Source of the DNA: Elioraea rosea
Lineage (GTDB): Bacteria > Pseudomonadota > Alphaproteobacteria > Acetobacterales > Acetobacteraceae
Direction: 5' to 3'
DNA length: 64,000 nt
Assembly (NCBI RefSeq): GCF_007644105.1
Contig: NZ_VFAC01000007.1
Location: 1-64,000, forward strand
The notes under the pieces were generated by a model. That model saw nothing but the letters and a program-made list of their open reading frames with translations, made no database searches and was not told where the DNA came from. A program made the translations under genes and the position numbers. Positions within the stretch are counted from its first letter, which is position 1; every line of letters begins with the position of its first letter. Positions 50,574 to 59,473 of the stretch are shown here, piece by piece.

Positions 50574-53500
50574 GCTTCAACCTCTCGGCCTGGGCGGTCC
50601 GCAACCGCTCGATCGTCGTGTTCCTGATGATCGGCGCGCTCGTCGCCGGCACGCTCACCTTCCTCCGCCTCGGACGTGCCGAGGACCCTGTGTTCACCAT
50701 CCGCACCATGGTCGTCCAGGCGCAGTGGCCGGGTGCCACGCTTGAGGAGACGCTCGAGCAGGTGACGGAGCGGCTCGAGCGCAAGCTCCAGGAGACGCCG
50801 CATCTCGACAACCTCCGCAGCTACACCAACCCCGGCCTCTCGGTGATCTTCGTCGACCTCGTCGGCTCCGCGCAGGAGCGCGCGGTGTCCGACGCCTGGT
50901 ACCAGGTGCGCAAGAAGGTCGGCGACATCCGCCATACATTGCCTGCCGGCGTGCTCGGCCCGTTCTTCAACGACGAGTTCGGCGACACCTACGGCATCAT
51001 CTACGGCTTCACGGCTGACGGGTTCTCGCGGCGCGAGCTTCGCGACAGGGTAGAGGAGGCGCGTTCTCGGCTGCTTATGGTCCCGGACGTGTCGAAGATT
51101 GAGATCCTCGGCGCGCAGGACGAGCGCATCTTCGTCGAGTTCACCTTCGCAACGCTTTCCCAGATCGGCGTGACGCCCGACCAGCTCGTCGCCGCGCTTG
51201 CCGCGCAGAACGTGGTCCGGCCCGCAGGCGTCATCCGCACTGGGGCGGAGGCGCTGTCGGTGCGCGTCTCGGGCGCCTTCACGAATGAGCAGGACATCCT
51301 CGACGTCAACTTCGCCGTGGGCGGACGTATCCTGCGGCTGCGCGATGTCGCGACTGTCCGCCGCGGCTATGCCGACCCGCCGCAGCCGCTGTTCCGCGTC
51401 AACGGACAGGAGGGGCTCGGGCTCGCCATCGCCATGCAGGAGGGCGGCGACATCCTCGGCCTCGGGCGGAACATCGCCGAGGAGATGCGGAAGATCGTCG
51501 CAGAGTTGCCGATCGGCATCGAGGCGACGCTGGTGGCCGACCAGGCGGCGACGGTCGACGAGGCGATCTCGGATTTCACCACCTCGCTGTGGCAGGCGAT
51601 CCTGATCGTGCTCGTGGTCAGCTTCATCGCGCTCGGCGTACGCGCCGGCACGGTGGTGGCGATCGCCATTCCGCTGACGCTCGCGATCGTCTTCCCGCTT
51701 ATGGAACTGGCCAGTATCGACCTCCAGCGAATCTCGCTCGGCGCGCTGATCATCGCGCTCGCGCTTCTGGTCGATGACGCCATGACGACGATCGATGCGA
51801 TGACGCGGCGCCTCGCCGCCGGCGACAGGATGGAGGATGCCGCCGTCTACGCCTACAAGGCGCTTGCCTTCGCGATGCTCGCGGGCACGCTCGTCACCGC
51901 GGCGGGCTTCGTTCCGATCGGCTTCGCGCAGAGCTCTGCGGGCGAGTACACCTTCTCGATCTTCGCCGTCGTCGGCATCGCGCTGATCACGTCGTGGTTC
52001 GTCGCGGTGATCTTCGCCCCGCTTCTCGGCATCGCGCTGCTTCGTCCGCCGAAGCCGGGCAAGGAGCCGGGCGACGGCGGCGCCGTGCTCCGCGCCTATC
52101 GCGGCTTCCTCGGCACAGCCATCCGCTTCCGCTGGGTGACGGTGGGGGCAGCGATCGGTTTGTTCGTCCTGTCGATCCTCGCACTTCCGCTCGTTCCACG
52201 GCAGTTCTTCCCGCCGTCGGACCGGGTCGAGCTTCTCGTCGATCTCAAGCTGCCGATGAACGCCTCGATCCACGCAACCAACGACGCCATCCGCCGGCTC
52301 GACGAGCGGCTCGCCGAGGACGCCGACATCGCGCGCTGGTCGAGCTATGTCGGGCGCGGCGCGATCCGCTTCTACCTGCCGCTGAACGTCCAGCTCGCCA
52401 ACCCGTTCTTCGGCCAGAGCGTGATCGTGACGAAGTCGATCGAGGCGCGCGAGAGGCTGCAGCCAAGGCTCGAGGCGCTACTCGCAGAGGAGTTCCCCGA
52501 GGCGATCGGGCGCGTCTATCCGCTCGAGCTCGGCCCCCCCGTCGGCTGGCCGCTGCAGTATCGCGTCACCGGCCCGGGACTTTCGGAGGTGCGCGAGATC
52601 GCGCTCGAGGTCGCGCAGGTGATGGCGCGCGCGCCCGATACGCGGCGCATCAACTTCGACTGGATGGAGCCCGCGCGCGTGCTGCGCATCCAGGTCGACC
52701 AGGACGAGGCGCGGCTTCTCGGCCTCTCCTCCAACGCCGTCGCCAGCGCCCTGAACGCGGCGATCTCTGGCGTGACGGTGACGCAGGTGCGCGACGACAT
52801 CTACCTCGTCGATGTCGTCGTGCGCGAGACGGACGGCCAGGCGCTCTCGATCGAAACGCTGCGCACCCTCCAGCTGTCGCTGCCTGGCGGGCGTTCGGTG
52901 CCGTTGAGCCAGTTCGCGCGCTTCGAGTATGCGCAGGAGTATCCGCAGGTCTGGCGCCGCAACCGCGTTCCGACGCTGACGGTGCAGTCCGACGTCGCAC
53001 CCGGCGTCCTGCCGGAGACGGTGATCAGCGCGATCGAGGACGACATGGCGGCGCTCGCCGCGCGCCTGCCGGAGGGCTATCGCATCGAGTTGGGTGGCAT
53101 CGCCGAGGAAAGCGCGGACAGCCAGGCCTCGGTGTTCGCCGTCGTGCCGCTGATGATGATGCTCGTCCTCACCGTTCTGATGTTCCAGCTCAAGAGCTTC
53201 CAGCGCATGACGATCGTTCTCTCGGTCGTGCCGCTGGGGCTCATCGGCGTCGTCGCGGCACTTCTCGTCTCCGGCCAGCCGCTCGGGTTCGTCGCCATCC
53301 TCGGCATCCTTGCGCTGGTTGGCATGATCGCGAAGAACGCGGTCATCCTGATCGAGCAGATCGAGGCGGAGCGGCGTGCGGGCAAGCCCGTGCGCGAGGC
53401 GGTGATCGAGGCGTCCGCCTCGCGCTTCCGGCCCATCCTGTTGACCGCGCTTTCGACCGTGCTCGGCCTGATCCCGATCGCGCCGACGGTGTTCTGGGGC

Positions 53501-53623
53501 GCGATGGCCTTCGCCATCATGGGCGGGCTGCTCGTCGCCTCGCTTCTCACCCTCGTGTTCCTGCCGACCGTCTATGCCACCTGGTTCGGCTGGCGCGAGC
53601 GGCGCGAGGCGACAAAGGGCTGA
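50570..53623 (+). CDS. RND efflux transporter permease (AcrB/MexB-like)
   Basis: A 1017-residue proton-driven multidrug pump with 12 membrane helices and two large periplasmic domains. Typical features are FNLSAWAVRNRSIVVFLMIGALVAG at TM1, the paired Asp in TM4 (IIALALLVDDAMTTID), and EEFPEAIGRVYPLELGPPVGWPLQYRV in the pore/docking region. The C-terminal half has VLGLIPIAPTVFWGAMAFAI. GTG start at 50570 overlaps the adaptor stop (GTGA). It is in the branch that lacks an outer-membrane partner in the operon. Confidence 0.94.
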   Translation: MSFNLSAWAVRNRSIVVFLMIGALVAGTLTFLRLGRAEDPVFTIRTMVVQAQWPGATLEETLEQVTERLERKLQETPHLDNLRSYTNPGLSVIFVDLVGSAQERAVSDAWYQVRKKVGDIRHTLPAGVLGPFFNDEFGDTYGIIYGFTADGFSRRELRDRVEEARSRLLMVPDVSKIEILGAQDERIFVEFTFATLSQIGVTPDQLVAALAAQNVVRPAGVIRTGAEALSVRVSGAFTNEQDILDVNFAVGGRILRLRDVATVRRGYADPPQPLFRVNGQEGLGLAIAMQEGGDILGLGRNIAEEMRKIVAELPIGIEATLVADQAATVDEAISDFTTSLWQAILIVLVVSFIALGVRAGTVVAIAIPLTLAIVFPLMELASIDLQRISLGALIIALALLVDDAMTTIDAMTRRLAAGDRMEDAAVYAYKALAFAMLAGTLVTAAGFVPIGFAQSSAGEYTFSIFAVVGIALITSWFVAVIFAPLLGIALLRPPKPGKEPGDGGAVLRAYRGFLGTAIRFRWVTVGAAIGLFVLSILALPLVPRQFFPPSDRVELLVDLKLPMNASIHATNDAIRRLDERLAEDADIARWSSYVGRGAIRFYLPLNVQLANPFFGQSVIVTKSIEARERLQPRLEALLAEEFPEAIGRVYPLELGPPVGWPLQYRVTGPGLSEVREIALEVAQVMARAPDTRRINFDWMEPARVLRIQVDQDEARLLGLSSNAVASALNAAISGVTVTQVRDDIYLVDVVVRETDGQALSIETLRTLQLSLPGGRSVPLSQFARFEYAQEYPQVWRRNRVPTLTVQSDVAPGVLPETVISAIEDDMAALAARLPEGYRIELGGIAEESADSQASVFAVVPLMMMLVLTVLMFQLKSFQRMTIVLSVVPLGLIGVVAALLVSGQPLGFVAILGILALVGMIAKNAVILIEQIEAERRAGKPVREAVIEASASRFRPILLTALSTVLGLIPIAPTVFWGAMAFAIMGGLLVASLLTLVFLPTVYATWFGWRERREATKG

Positions 53624-53633
53624 TCGGCCGGCG

Positions 53634-54851
53634 ATGGCCGAAGGAGTCGAGCCGTCGCTCCGCGTCACCGATCGTCGCGCCTACTATCACCTGTTCGCGA
53701 GCCAGGTGCTGGCGCTGCTGGCTACCGGCATCGCGACGGTCGCGCTCGCGCTTCTGTCCTACGACCTCGCAGGCGCCGATGCCGGTGCCGTGTTCGGCAC
53801 CGCGCTCGCGATCAAGATGGCAGCCTACATCCTGATCTCCCCCGTTGCCGCGGCGCTCACCTCGCGCCTGCCGCGCCGGTCTCTTCTGATCGCAATGGAC
53901 GGGCTTCGCGCAGCCGTCGCGCTCACGATGCCCTTCGCAGCCTCGGTGTGGCAGATCTATTTCCTGATCTTCGTGTTCCAGGCGGCCTCAGCCGTGTTCA
54001 CACCGGTGTTCCAGGCGACCATCCCGGAACTGCTTCCGGAGGAGGCGGACTATGCCGGCGCTCTCGCGCGTGCCCGCCTTGCCTATGAGCTCGAAGGCAC
54101 GGCGAGCCCGGTCCTCGCCGCGGCACTTCTGCTCGTCGTGGAAGGCCCGGCGTTGTTCGTTGGCACCGCCATCGGCTTCGTCATCTCAGCCGCGCTGATC
54201 CTCCGCGTCGCCCTGCCGCAGCCGGTGCCGCGGCCGGGGCGGGGCGTTCGCGAGCGCCTCGCCGTCGGCTTCCGCGCCTTCGCTACGACACCGCGGCTGC
54301 GCGCGCTCGCGGCATTCGGCGTCGTGTCCGCGCTCGGCACGGCAATGGTCGTCGTCAACACGGTCGTTCTCGTCAATGTCCGCGCCGCCGATCATGACCG
54401 CGCCACAGCGATCGGGCTTGCCACCTTCGGGCTCGGCTCGGTGATCGGCACGCTCGCGATGCCGTGGCTGCTCACCCGGCGGCGCGAGCGGAACGTCATG
54501 CTCACAGGCGCGCTTCTCGTCGCCCTGTCGCTTGTGGCTGGAACGGCGGTGCAGGGGCTGCGGGCGCTGCTGCCTCTCTGGTTCCTGATCGGCCTCGGCG
54601 CCGCGCTCGCGACGACGCCCTACGGCATCCTGATCCAGCGATCCGCGGCGCGGGAGGACAAGCCCTCGCTCTACGCCGCGCAGTTCGCGCTCAGCACGCT
54701 GGCGCTGCTGCTTGCCTACCCGCTCGCGGGCTGGCTCGGCGTCGAGGCGGGGTTTGCCGCAACCTTCGCCACCCTTGGCGTGTTGGCTGCCTTGTCGGGG
54801 CTCGGCGCAGCCTGGATCTGGCGCGGCGACCCGAAACCCGAGCGCGCTTGA
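53634..54851 (+). CDS. MFS transporter (drug/metabolite efflux type)
   Basis: A 405-residue major facilitator with about 12 hydrophobic helices. The family signature between helices 2 and 3 appears as VAAALTSRLPRRSLLIAMDGLRAAVAL, and a second LTRRRERNVMLTGALLVALS loop marks the second half. It resembles MFS exporters of the multidrug/macrolide type. The ATG at 53634 is 10 nt after the RND permease stop, so it is in the same operon and probably has a related export role. Confidence 0.88.
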   Translation: MAEGVEPSLRVTDRRAYYHLFASQVLALLATGIATVALALLSYDLAGADAGAVFGTALAIKMAAYILISPVAAALTSRLPRRSLLIAMDGLRAAVALTMPFAASVWQIYFLIFVFQAASAVFTPVFQATIPELLPEEADYAGALARARLAYELEGTASPVLAAALLLVVEGPALFVGTAIGFVISAALILRVALPQPVPRPGRGVRERLAVGFRAFATTPRLRALAAFGVVSALGTAMVVVNTVVLVNVRAADHDRATAIGLATFGLGSVIGTLAMPWLLTRRRERNVMLTGALLVALSLVAGTAVQGLRALLPLWFLIGLGAALATTPYGILIQRSAAREDKPSLYAAQFALSTLALLLAYPLAGWLGVEAGFAATFATLGVLAALSGLGAAWIWRGDPKPERA

Positions 54852-54926
54852 ATGCCCCGATGATTTCCGCTCACCTCATCTCCGCCGGACCCTCAGACAG
54901 ACGCACAACGAAACGGGAGAGAAATC

Positions 54927-55442
54927 ATGGCCGATCTACTCGTCGTCGAGTTCCCGACCGAGGCGCAGGCCGAGGCGCTGCGCAGCAAGCTCATCTCGAT
55001 GCAGCAGGAGTATCTCGTCGAGCTCGGCGACGCCGTCGTCGCGGTGAAGCAGGCCGACGGGTCGGTGAAGCTGAACCAGCTCTTCCAGCCGGTGAAGGCG
55101 GGCGCGCTTTCCGGCGCGCTGTGGGGCAGCCTGATCGGCCTCCTGTTCCTGATGCCGATCGCCGGAGCCGCCATCGGCGCGGCGGGCGGCGCGCTCGGCG
55201 GCAAGCTCACCGATCTCGGCATCAACGACCAGTTCATGAAGGACGCCGCCAAGACGCTTCATTCGGGCAACGCGGCGCTGTTCGTTCTGATCCGCAAGAT
55301 GACGACCGACAAGGTCCTCGCCGAGCTCAAGGGCTTCGGCGGCACGGTGCTTCGCTCCTCCTTCGACGAGACGAAGGAGGAGGCGCTGCGCGAGGCGCTT
55401 GCCGGCGCCGAGGCGGCGCACGCGGCCTCGGCCAAGGGCTGA
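54927..55442 (+). CDS. DUF1269 family membrane-associated protein
   Basis: A 171-residue protein matching DUF1269. The conserved N-terminus is DLLVVEFPTEAQAEALRSKL, a glycine-rich hydrophobic hairpin spans about 53-92 (GALSGALWGSLIGLLFLMPIAGAAIGAAGGALGGKL), and DLGINDQFMKDAAKTLHSGNAALFVLIRKM is the classic second half. Function unknown; members are small envelope stress-linked proteins. A GGGAGAGAAATC site precedes the ATG. It is 75 bp from the MFS gene. Confidence 0.9.
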   Translation: MADLLVVEFPTEAQAEALRSKLISMQQEYLVELGDAVVAVKQADGSVKLNQLFQPVKAGALSGALWGSLIGLLFLMPIAGAAIGAAGGALGGKLTDLGINDQFMKDAAKTLHSGNAALFVLIRKMTTDKVLAELKGFGGTVLRSSFDETKEEALREALAGAEAAHAASAKG

Positions 55443-55462
55443 CGCCGCCCTCCGTTCCGTTG

Positions 55463-55476
55463 TGCAGTGCAGCATG
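55463..55476. promoter_or_regulatory. TGCA-repeat motif, possible PhaR operator (copy 2)
   Basis: The 14-mer TGCAGTGCAGCATG is identical to that at 32258-32271. It lies 48 nt upstream of the patatin ATG, a position where a repressor would overlap a promoter or leader. Confidence 0.35.
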
Positions 55477-55523
55477 GGTGTGCTAGAGCCTGCTCCGAAG
55501 CGCTATCGAAACGGGGGCGGCCA

Positions 55524-56609
55524 ATGGCTCGGAAACCTGGCGGCGGCAGAACGAAGCCGAAGGCGACGCCGGCTGGTGATGGCGCTCCGCGTGGCACGCT
55601 GAAGGTCGATCTCGCGCTCCAGGGCGGCGGCGCGCATGGCGCCTTCACCTGGGGCGTGCTCGACCGGCTTCTCGAGGAGCCCTGGCTCGTCATCGAGGGT
55701 GTCTCGGGCACCTCCGCCGGTGCGATGAACGCTGCCGTGCTTGCCGATGGTTACGTTGCTGGCGGCGCGGAAGGCGCGCGCCTCGCGCTCGCTGGCTTCT
55801 GGCGCGCGGTGTCCGACGCCGCTGCGTGGAGCCCGCTTCGCCGCAGCCCGGTCGACGTGATGCTCGGTCGATGGTCGCTCGACACCTCGCCCGCCTTCAT
55901 CGCGATGGACGTGATGACGCGGCTCTTCTCCCCGTACGACCTGAACCCGCAGGGGCTGAACCCGCTGCGCGAGATCCTGGCTGCCTGCGTCGACTTCGAG
56001 CGCCTCGCACGCTCGCCGATGAAGATCTTCGTCACGGCGACGAACGTGCGCACGGGCCGGGGCAAGATCTTCCGCAACGCCCAGCTCAGCCCCGACGTGC
56101 TGCTCGCCTCGGCCTGCCTGCCGACGATGTTCCAGGCGATCGAGATCGACGGCGAGGCCTACTGGGACGGCGGCTTCGCAGGCAACCCGACCATCACTCC
56201 GCTCGTCCGCGAAACGGATGCCGACGACACCATCCTCGTGCAGATCAACCCGCGCGAGCGGCCCGGCACGCCGCGCACCGCGGCCGAGATCCTCAACCGC
56301 ATCAACGAGGTCTCCTTCAACGCCACGCTGCTGAAGGAGCTTCGCATGATGGCGCTGCTCCGCCAGGTGGTCGGCCCCGGTGCGCAGGGCGAGGCGGCGC
56401 GCTGGGCGAGGATGCGCACGCACCGGATCCGGTCCGACATGATGGTTCGGCTCGGCCAGTCCTCGAAGCTGAACGCGGAATGGGCGTTCCTGACGATGCT
56501 GCGCGACGAGGGGCGGCGGGCCGCCTCGGAGTTCCTCGAGACGCGTGGCGACAGGCTCGGCCGCACCTCCACCTCGGACATGAACGTGCTGCTCGAGCAG
56601 GAGTGCTGA
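55524..56609 (+). CDS. patatin-like phospholipase
   Basis: A 361-residue lipid acyl hydrolase using a Ser-Asp dyad. The oxyanion-hole motif is GGGAHG (34-39), the nucleophile is Ser64 in GTSAG, and the Asp lies in EAYWDGG. There is no signal peptide, so it is cytoplasmic. The ATG at 55524 is preceded by GGGGGCGG. A GntP permease gene follows 3 nt later. Relatives include phospholipases and proteins of polyhydroxyalkanoate or lipid metabolism; a TGCA-repeat motif before it is suggestive of the former link. Confidence 0.9.
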   Translation: MARKPGGGRTKPKATPAGDGAPRGTLKVDLALQGGGAHGAFTWGVLDRLLEEPWLVIEGVSGTSAGAMNAAVLADGYVAGGAEGARLALAGFWRAVSDAAAWSPLRRSPVDVMLGRWSLDTSPAFIAMDVMTRLFSPYDLNPQGLNPLREILAACVDFERLARSPMKIFVTATNVRTGRGKIFRNAQLSPDVLLASACLPTMFQAIEIDGEAYWDGGFAGNPTITPLVRETDADDTILVQINPRERPGTPRTAAEILNRINEVSFNATLLKELRMMALLRQVVGPGAQGEAARWARMRTHRIRSDMMVRLGQSSKLNAEWAFLTMLRDEGRRAASEFLETRGDRLGRTSTSDMNVLLEQEC

Positions 56610-56612
56610 GGC

Positions 56613-58058
56613 ATGGGCCTTCTCGGCATCCTCGCAGGCCTCGTCCTGCTCATCGGGCTTGCCTATCGCGGCTGGTCGGTGCTCCTGCTCGCGCCCATCG
56701 CTGCGCTGATCGCTGCCGCCGCGTCCGGCGAACCGCTGCTCGCGCACTGGACGCAGACCTTCATGGATGGCGCGGCCGGGTTCGCGGCACAGTTCTTCCC
56801 GTTGTTCCTGCTCGGCGCGGTGTTCGGCAAGCTGATGGACGACAGCGGCGCGGTGCGCGCGATCGCCGCCTGGGTGTCGCAGCGGCTCGGCCCCGAACGC
56901 GCGGTCCTCGCCGTCGTTCTCGTCGGCGCCGTCGTCACCTATGGCGGCGTCAACCTCATGGTCGCCTTCTTCGTTCTGGTGCCGATGGCGGCCGCGCTGT
57001 TCCGTGAGGCCGACATTCCGCGCAGGCTGATGCCGGCAGCAATCGGGGTGGGAACTTTCACCTTCACCATGTCGGCGCTGCCAGGCTCGCCTGCGCTGCA
57101 GAACGCGATCCCGATGCCGTTCTTCGGCACGACGCCCTTCGCGGCACCCGGGCTCGGGCTGATCGCGTCGGCCATCATGCTCGGCTTCGGTCTCTGGTGG
57201 GTGGGCCGGCGCGAGGCCGCGGCGCGCCGTGCCGGCGAGGGGTTCGAGGGGGTCGCCTCGCCCGAGGCCATGGCCGACCCGCGCGTGCGCGAGCTCGCCA
57301 CGGTGGCACGGGAATTCGACCCGGCGGAGCTTGCGCAGGGCGAGCGGGTGGCCGAGCCGCCGGCGTTCCTCGCCTCGGTGCTGCCGCTGATCACCGTGCT
57401 TATCGTCAACCTGGTGATGAGCTTCGTGGTGCTGCCGCGGATGGATGCCTCCTTCCTCGCAGACCCGGCCTGGGGCGGCACCACGCTTTCCGCCGTGGGC
57501 GGCGTGTGGGCCGTCATCGTCGCGCTGGCTGCCGGCATCGTCATCCTGCTCGCGTTGCACTGGCACAGGCTGCCTGCGCTCAAGGAGACGGTCGATGCCG
57601 GGGCCAACGCCTCGGTCCTGCCTGTGCTCAGCGTCGGCTCGCTCGTCGGCTTCGGCGGCGTCGTTGCGGCGATGCCGGCCTTCGAGCTGGTGCGGGACTG
57701 GGTGCTCGGCATCGGCGGCGGGCCGCTCGTGTCGCTCGCCGCCTCCATCAACGTCCTCTCCGCGCTCACCGGCTCCGCTTCGGGTGGGATGACGATCGCG
57801 CTCGGCACGCTCGGCGAAACCTACATGCAGCTTGCCGCCGAATACGGGATCGACCCCGCGCTGATGCACCGCATCGCGGTGATGAGCTCAGGCACGCTCG
57901 ACTGCCTGCCGCACAACGGTGCCGTGGTCACGCTGCTGAAGGTCAGCGGAACGACGCATGGCGAGAGCTACGGCGATCTGGTGATGTCGGTGATCGTCGG
58001 GCCGGTGATCGCGCTCGTCGCGGTGGTGGTGATCGGCTCGCTCGTCGGCTCGTTCTGA
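56613..58058 (+). CDS. GntP-family carboxylate permease
   Basis: A 481-residue inner-membrane transporter with about 12 helices. It has the GntP features LPLFLLGAVFGKLMDDSGAVRAIAAWV, the YGGVNLMVAFFVLVPMAAALFREADIPRRL loop and, near the C-terminus, SGTLDCLPHNGAVVTLLKVSGTTHGESYGD. Family members take up gluconate, glycerate or hydroxybutyrate; the last would fit the lipase-like neighbour, but this is inference. Its end overlaps the convergent AI-2E-type gene by 91 nt. Confidence 0.9.
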   Translation: MGLLGILAGLVLLIGLAYRGWSVLLLAPIAALIAAAASGEPLLAHWTQTFMDGAAGFAAQFFPLFLLGAVFGKLMDDSGAVRAIAAWVSQRLGPERAVLAVVLVGAVVTYGGVNLMVAFFVLVPMAAALFREADIPRRLMPAAIGVGTFTFTMSALPGSPALQNAIPMPFFGTTPFAAPGLGLIASAIMLGFGLWWVGRREAAARRAGEGFEGVASPEAMADPRVRELATVAREFDPAELAQGERVAEPPAFLASVLPLITVLIVNLVMSFVVLPRMDASFLADPAWGGTTLSAVGGVWAVIVALAAGIVILLALHWHRLPALKETVDAGANASVLPVLSVGSLVGFGGVVAAMPAFELVRDWVLGIGGGPLVSLAASINVLSALTGSASGGMTIALGTLGETYMQLAAEYGIDPALMHRIAVMSSGTLDCLPHNGAVVTLLKVSGTTHGESYGDLVMSVIVGPVIALVAVVVIGSLVGSF

Positions 58059-59080
58059 GCGAGCCTTCCGGTTCCGCCGGAGAGCAGCACCGCGACCCAC
58101 CGTGCACCCTCGCTCCGCTCGCAGACGGAGAGGATGGCGATGAGGATCGGCGTGCCGAGGAAGGCGCCGGCCACGCCCCAGATCAGCGCGCCGAAGAACA
58201 CCGCGAACAGCACTGCGAAAGGCGAGACGGAGAGCACGCGTCCCGTCATCCGCGGCTCGAGATAGGATCCGAGAACGAACTGGATCAGGTTCATGCCGAG
58301 GAAGACGGTGATCGCCATCTGCCACTCGCCGAACTGAAGCCCGGCAAAGAGGGTCGGGAATACCGTCGCCACCAGCGGTCCGATGAAGGGGATGTAGTTC
58401 AGCGCGAAGGCGATGACGCCCCATTCCTCGGCAAGCTGGAGGCCGGTGACGCGCGCGAAGGCCCAGATGCCGAAGCCCGTCAGCAGACTCATCACCGTGC
58501 GGACGGCCATGTACACCTGGAGCTTGCGCGCGATGTCGCGCGAGGTGCCGACCGCGCTTGCCCCGCGTTGGCCGAGCCGCGCGAGCCGTTCCGCAACCGC
58601 CTCGACCTCGAGCAGCCCGAGAAGCGTGAACACCAGCGTGATGATCGTGAAGCTGACGAAGCCCTGCACGTAGCCGGTGAGCTGCTGCGCCGCCCGCACC
58701 ATCCAGCGTATGTCGAAATGTTCCGCAAGCAGCGCGGCCGCGCCGATGCCGTGGTCGTCCAGCCAGGCCGTCTGCTGGACGAAGATCTCCTGCAGCCGCG
58801 CGCCGTTCGCGATCAGCCAGAAGGCGACGCGGTTGAACCCCCATACCACCATCGAGGCCAGCATGCCGACCGCGACGAGCGTCGCGAACACCGTGACCAG
58901 CACGGCAAGGACCGGCGTCATCCGCGCCTGCAGCGCCTTCTGCAGAGGCCAGACGACGGCGATGAGGAACAGCGCGCAGGCGACGGGCGCGAGCACCGGG
59001 CGCGCGAGGGCCAGCGCGGCGATGACGAGGATGGCGGTGACGGTCGCCACCATCGCGGTCATTCCGCGCGACGTGCTCAT
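57968..59080 (-). CDS. AI-2E family transporter
   Basis: A 370-residue membrane protein with the AI-2E exporter layout: two N-terminal helices, a soluble middle (FDIRWMVRAAQQLTGYVQG), then the conserved helical core (VMSLLTGFGIWAF, IAFALNYIPFIGPLVATVFPTLFAGL, FFGALIWGVAGAFLGTPILIAIL). The last 30 residues read antisense to the GntP gene and look degenerate (EPTSEPITTTATSAITGPTI). Either the stop was lost or the overlap is tolerated. Transport of AI-2 is not implied for all members; some are Na+/H+ exchangers. Confidence 0.87.
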   Translation of the reverse strand: MSTSRGMTAMVATVTAILVIAALALARPVLAPVACALFLIAVVWPLQKALQARMTPVLAVLVTVFATLVAVGMLASMVVWGFNRVAFWLIANGARLQEIFVQQTAWLDDHGIGAAALLAEHFDIRWMVRAAQQLTGYVQGFVSFTIITLVFTLLGLLEVEAVAERLARLGQRGASAVGTSRDIARKLQVYMAVRTVMSLLTGFGIWAFARVTGLQLAEEWGVIAFALNYIPFIGPLVATVFPTLFAGLQFGEWQMAITVFLGMNLIQFVLGSYLEPRMTGRVLSVSPFAVLFAVFFGALIWGVAGAFLGTPILIAILSVCERSEGARWVAVLLSGGTGRLAQNEPTSEPITTTATSAITGPTITDITRSP

Positions 59081-59150
59081 CGCTGCTCCCCAGGCTTGCC
59101 CCCGGCCGGAGCATGGGAACCGGCTTGCCGCGGCATGGGCGGAGATACCC

Positions 59151-59465
59151 TCATGTAAGGCTGAGCACGACCATCGCCGGCACGATCACCGCACGCGCGA
59201 AGCGCGCGAAGGCGGGGTCGGCGTCATCGCGGCGGGCCGAGCGCAGTACGCCGACGGTCGCGATGACGTTATAGGGCACCGACAGGAGGTAGCCGATGAC
59301 GAGCGCCCATTCCGGCTCGTCGGCGATCAGCAGAACGTAGCAGGCGATCGAGGTCGAACCGTTGAGGATGAAGCCGATCGTGACTGCCCAGGTCCAGAAC
59401 GCATCGGGCAGCGGAATCTCGCCGCGCCAGAGTCGCCCGAGTGCCCCTCCGCGGCTGAGCGACAC
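59151..59465 (-). CDS. small membrane protein of unknown function
   Basis: A 104-residue protein with three hydrophobic segments (FWTWAVTIGFILNGSTSIACYVLLI, WALVIGYLLSVPYNVIATVGVL, FARAVIVPAMVVLSLT). GTG at 59465 is the start; it lies 8 nt after the panE stop on the same strand, so the two are probably co-transcribed. Family not recognised. Confidence 0.65.
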   Translation of the reverse strand: MSLSRGGALGRLWRGEIPLPDAFWTWAVTIGFILNGSTSIACYVLLIADEPEWALVIGYLLSVPYNVIATVGVLRSARRDDADPAFARFARAVIVPAMVVLSLT

Positions 59466-59473
59466 CGGCGCGG

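Noticed and set aside
50453-52273. 606-residue minus-strand open frame opposite the RND permease
   Set aside because: Composition typical of antisense to a GC-rich membrane gene; no recognisable motif.
55503-57869. 788-residue minus-strand open frame opposite the patatin and GntP genes
   Set aside because: Low-complexity Arg/His/Asp composition and no domains; the plus-strand genes have clear motifs.
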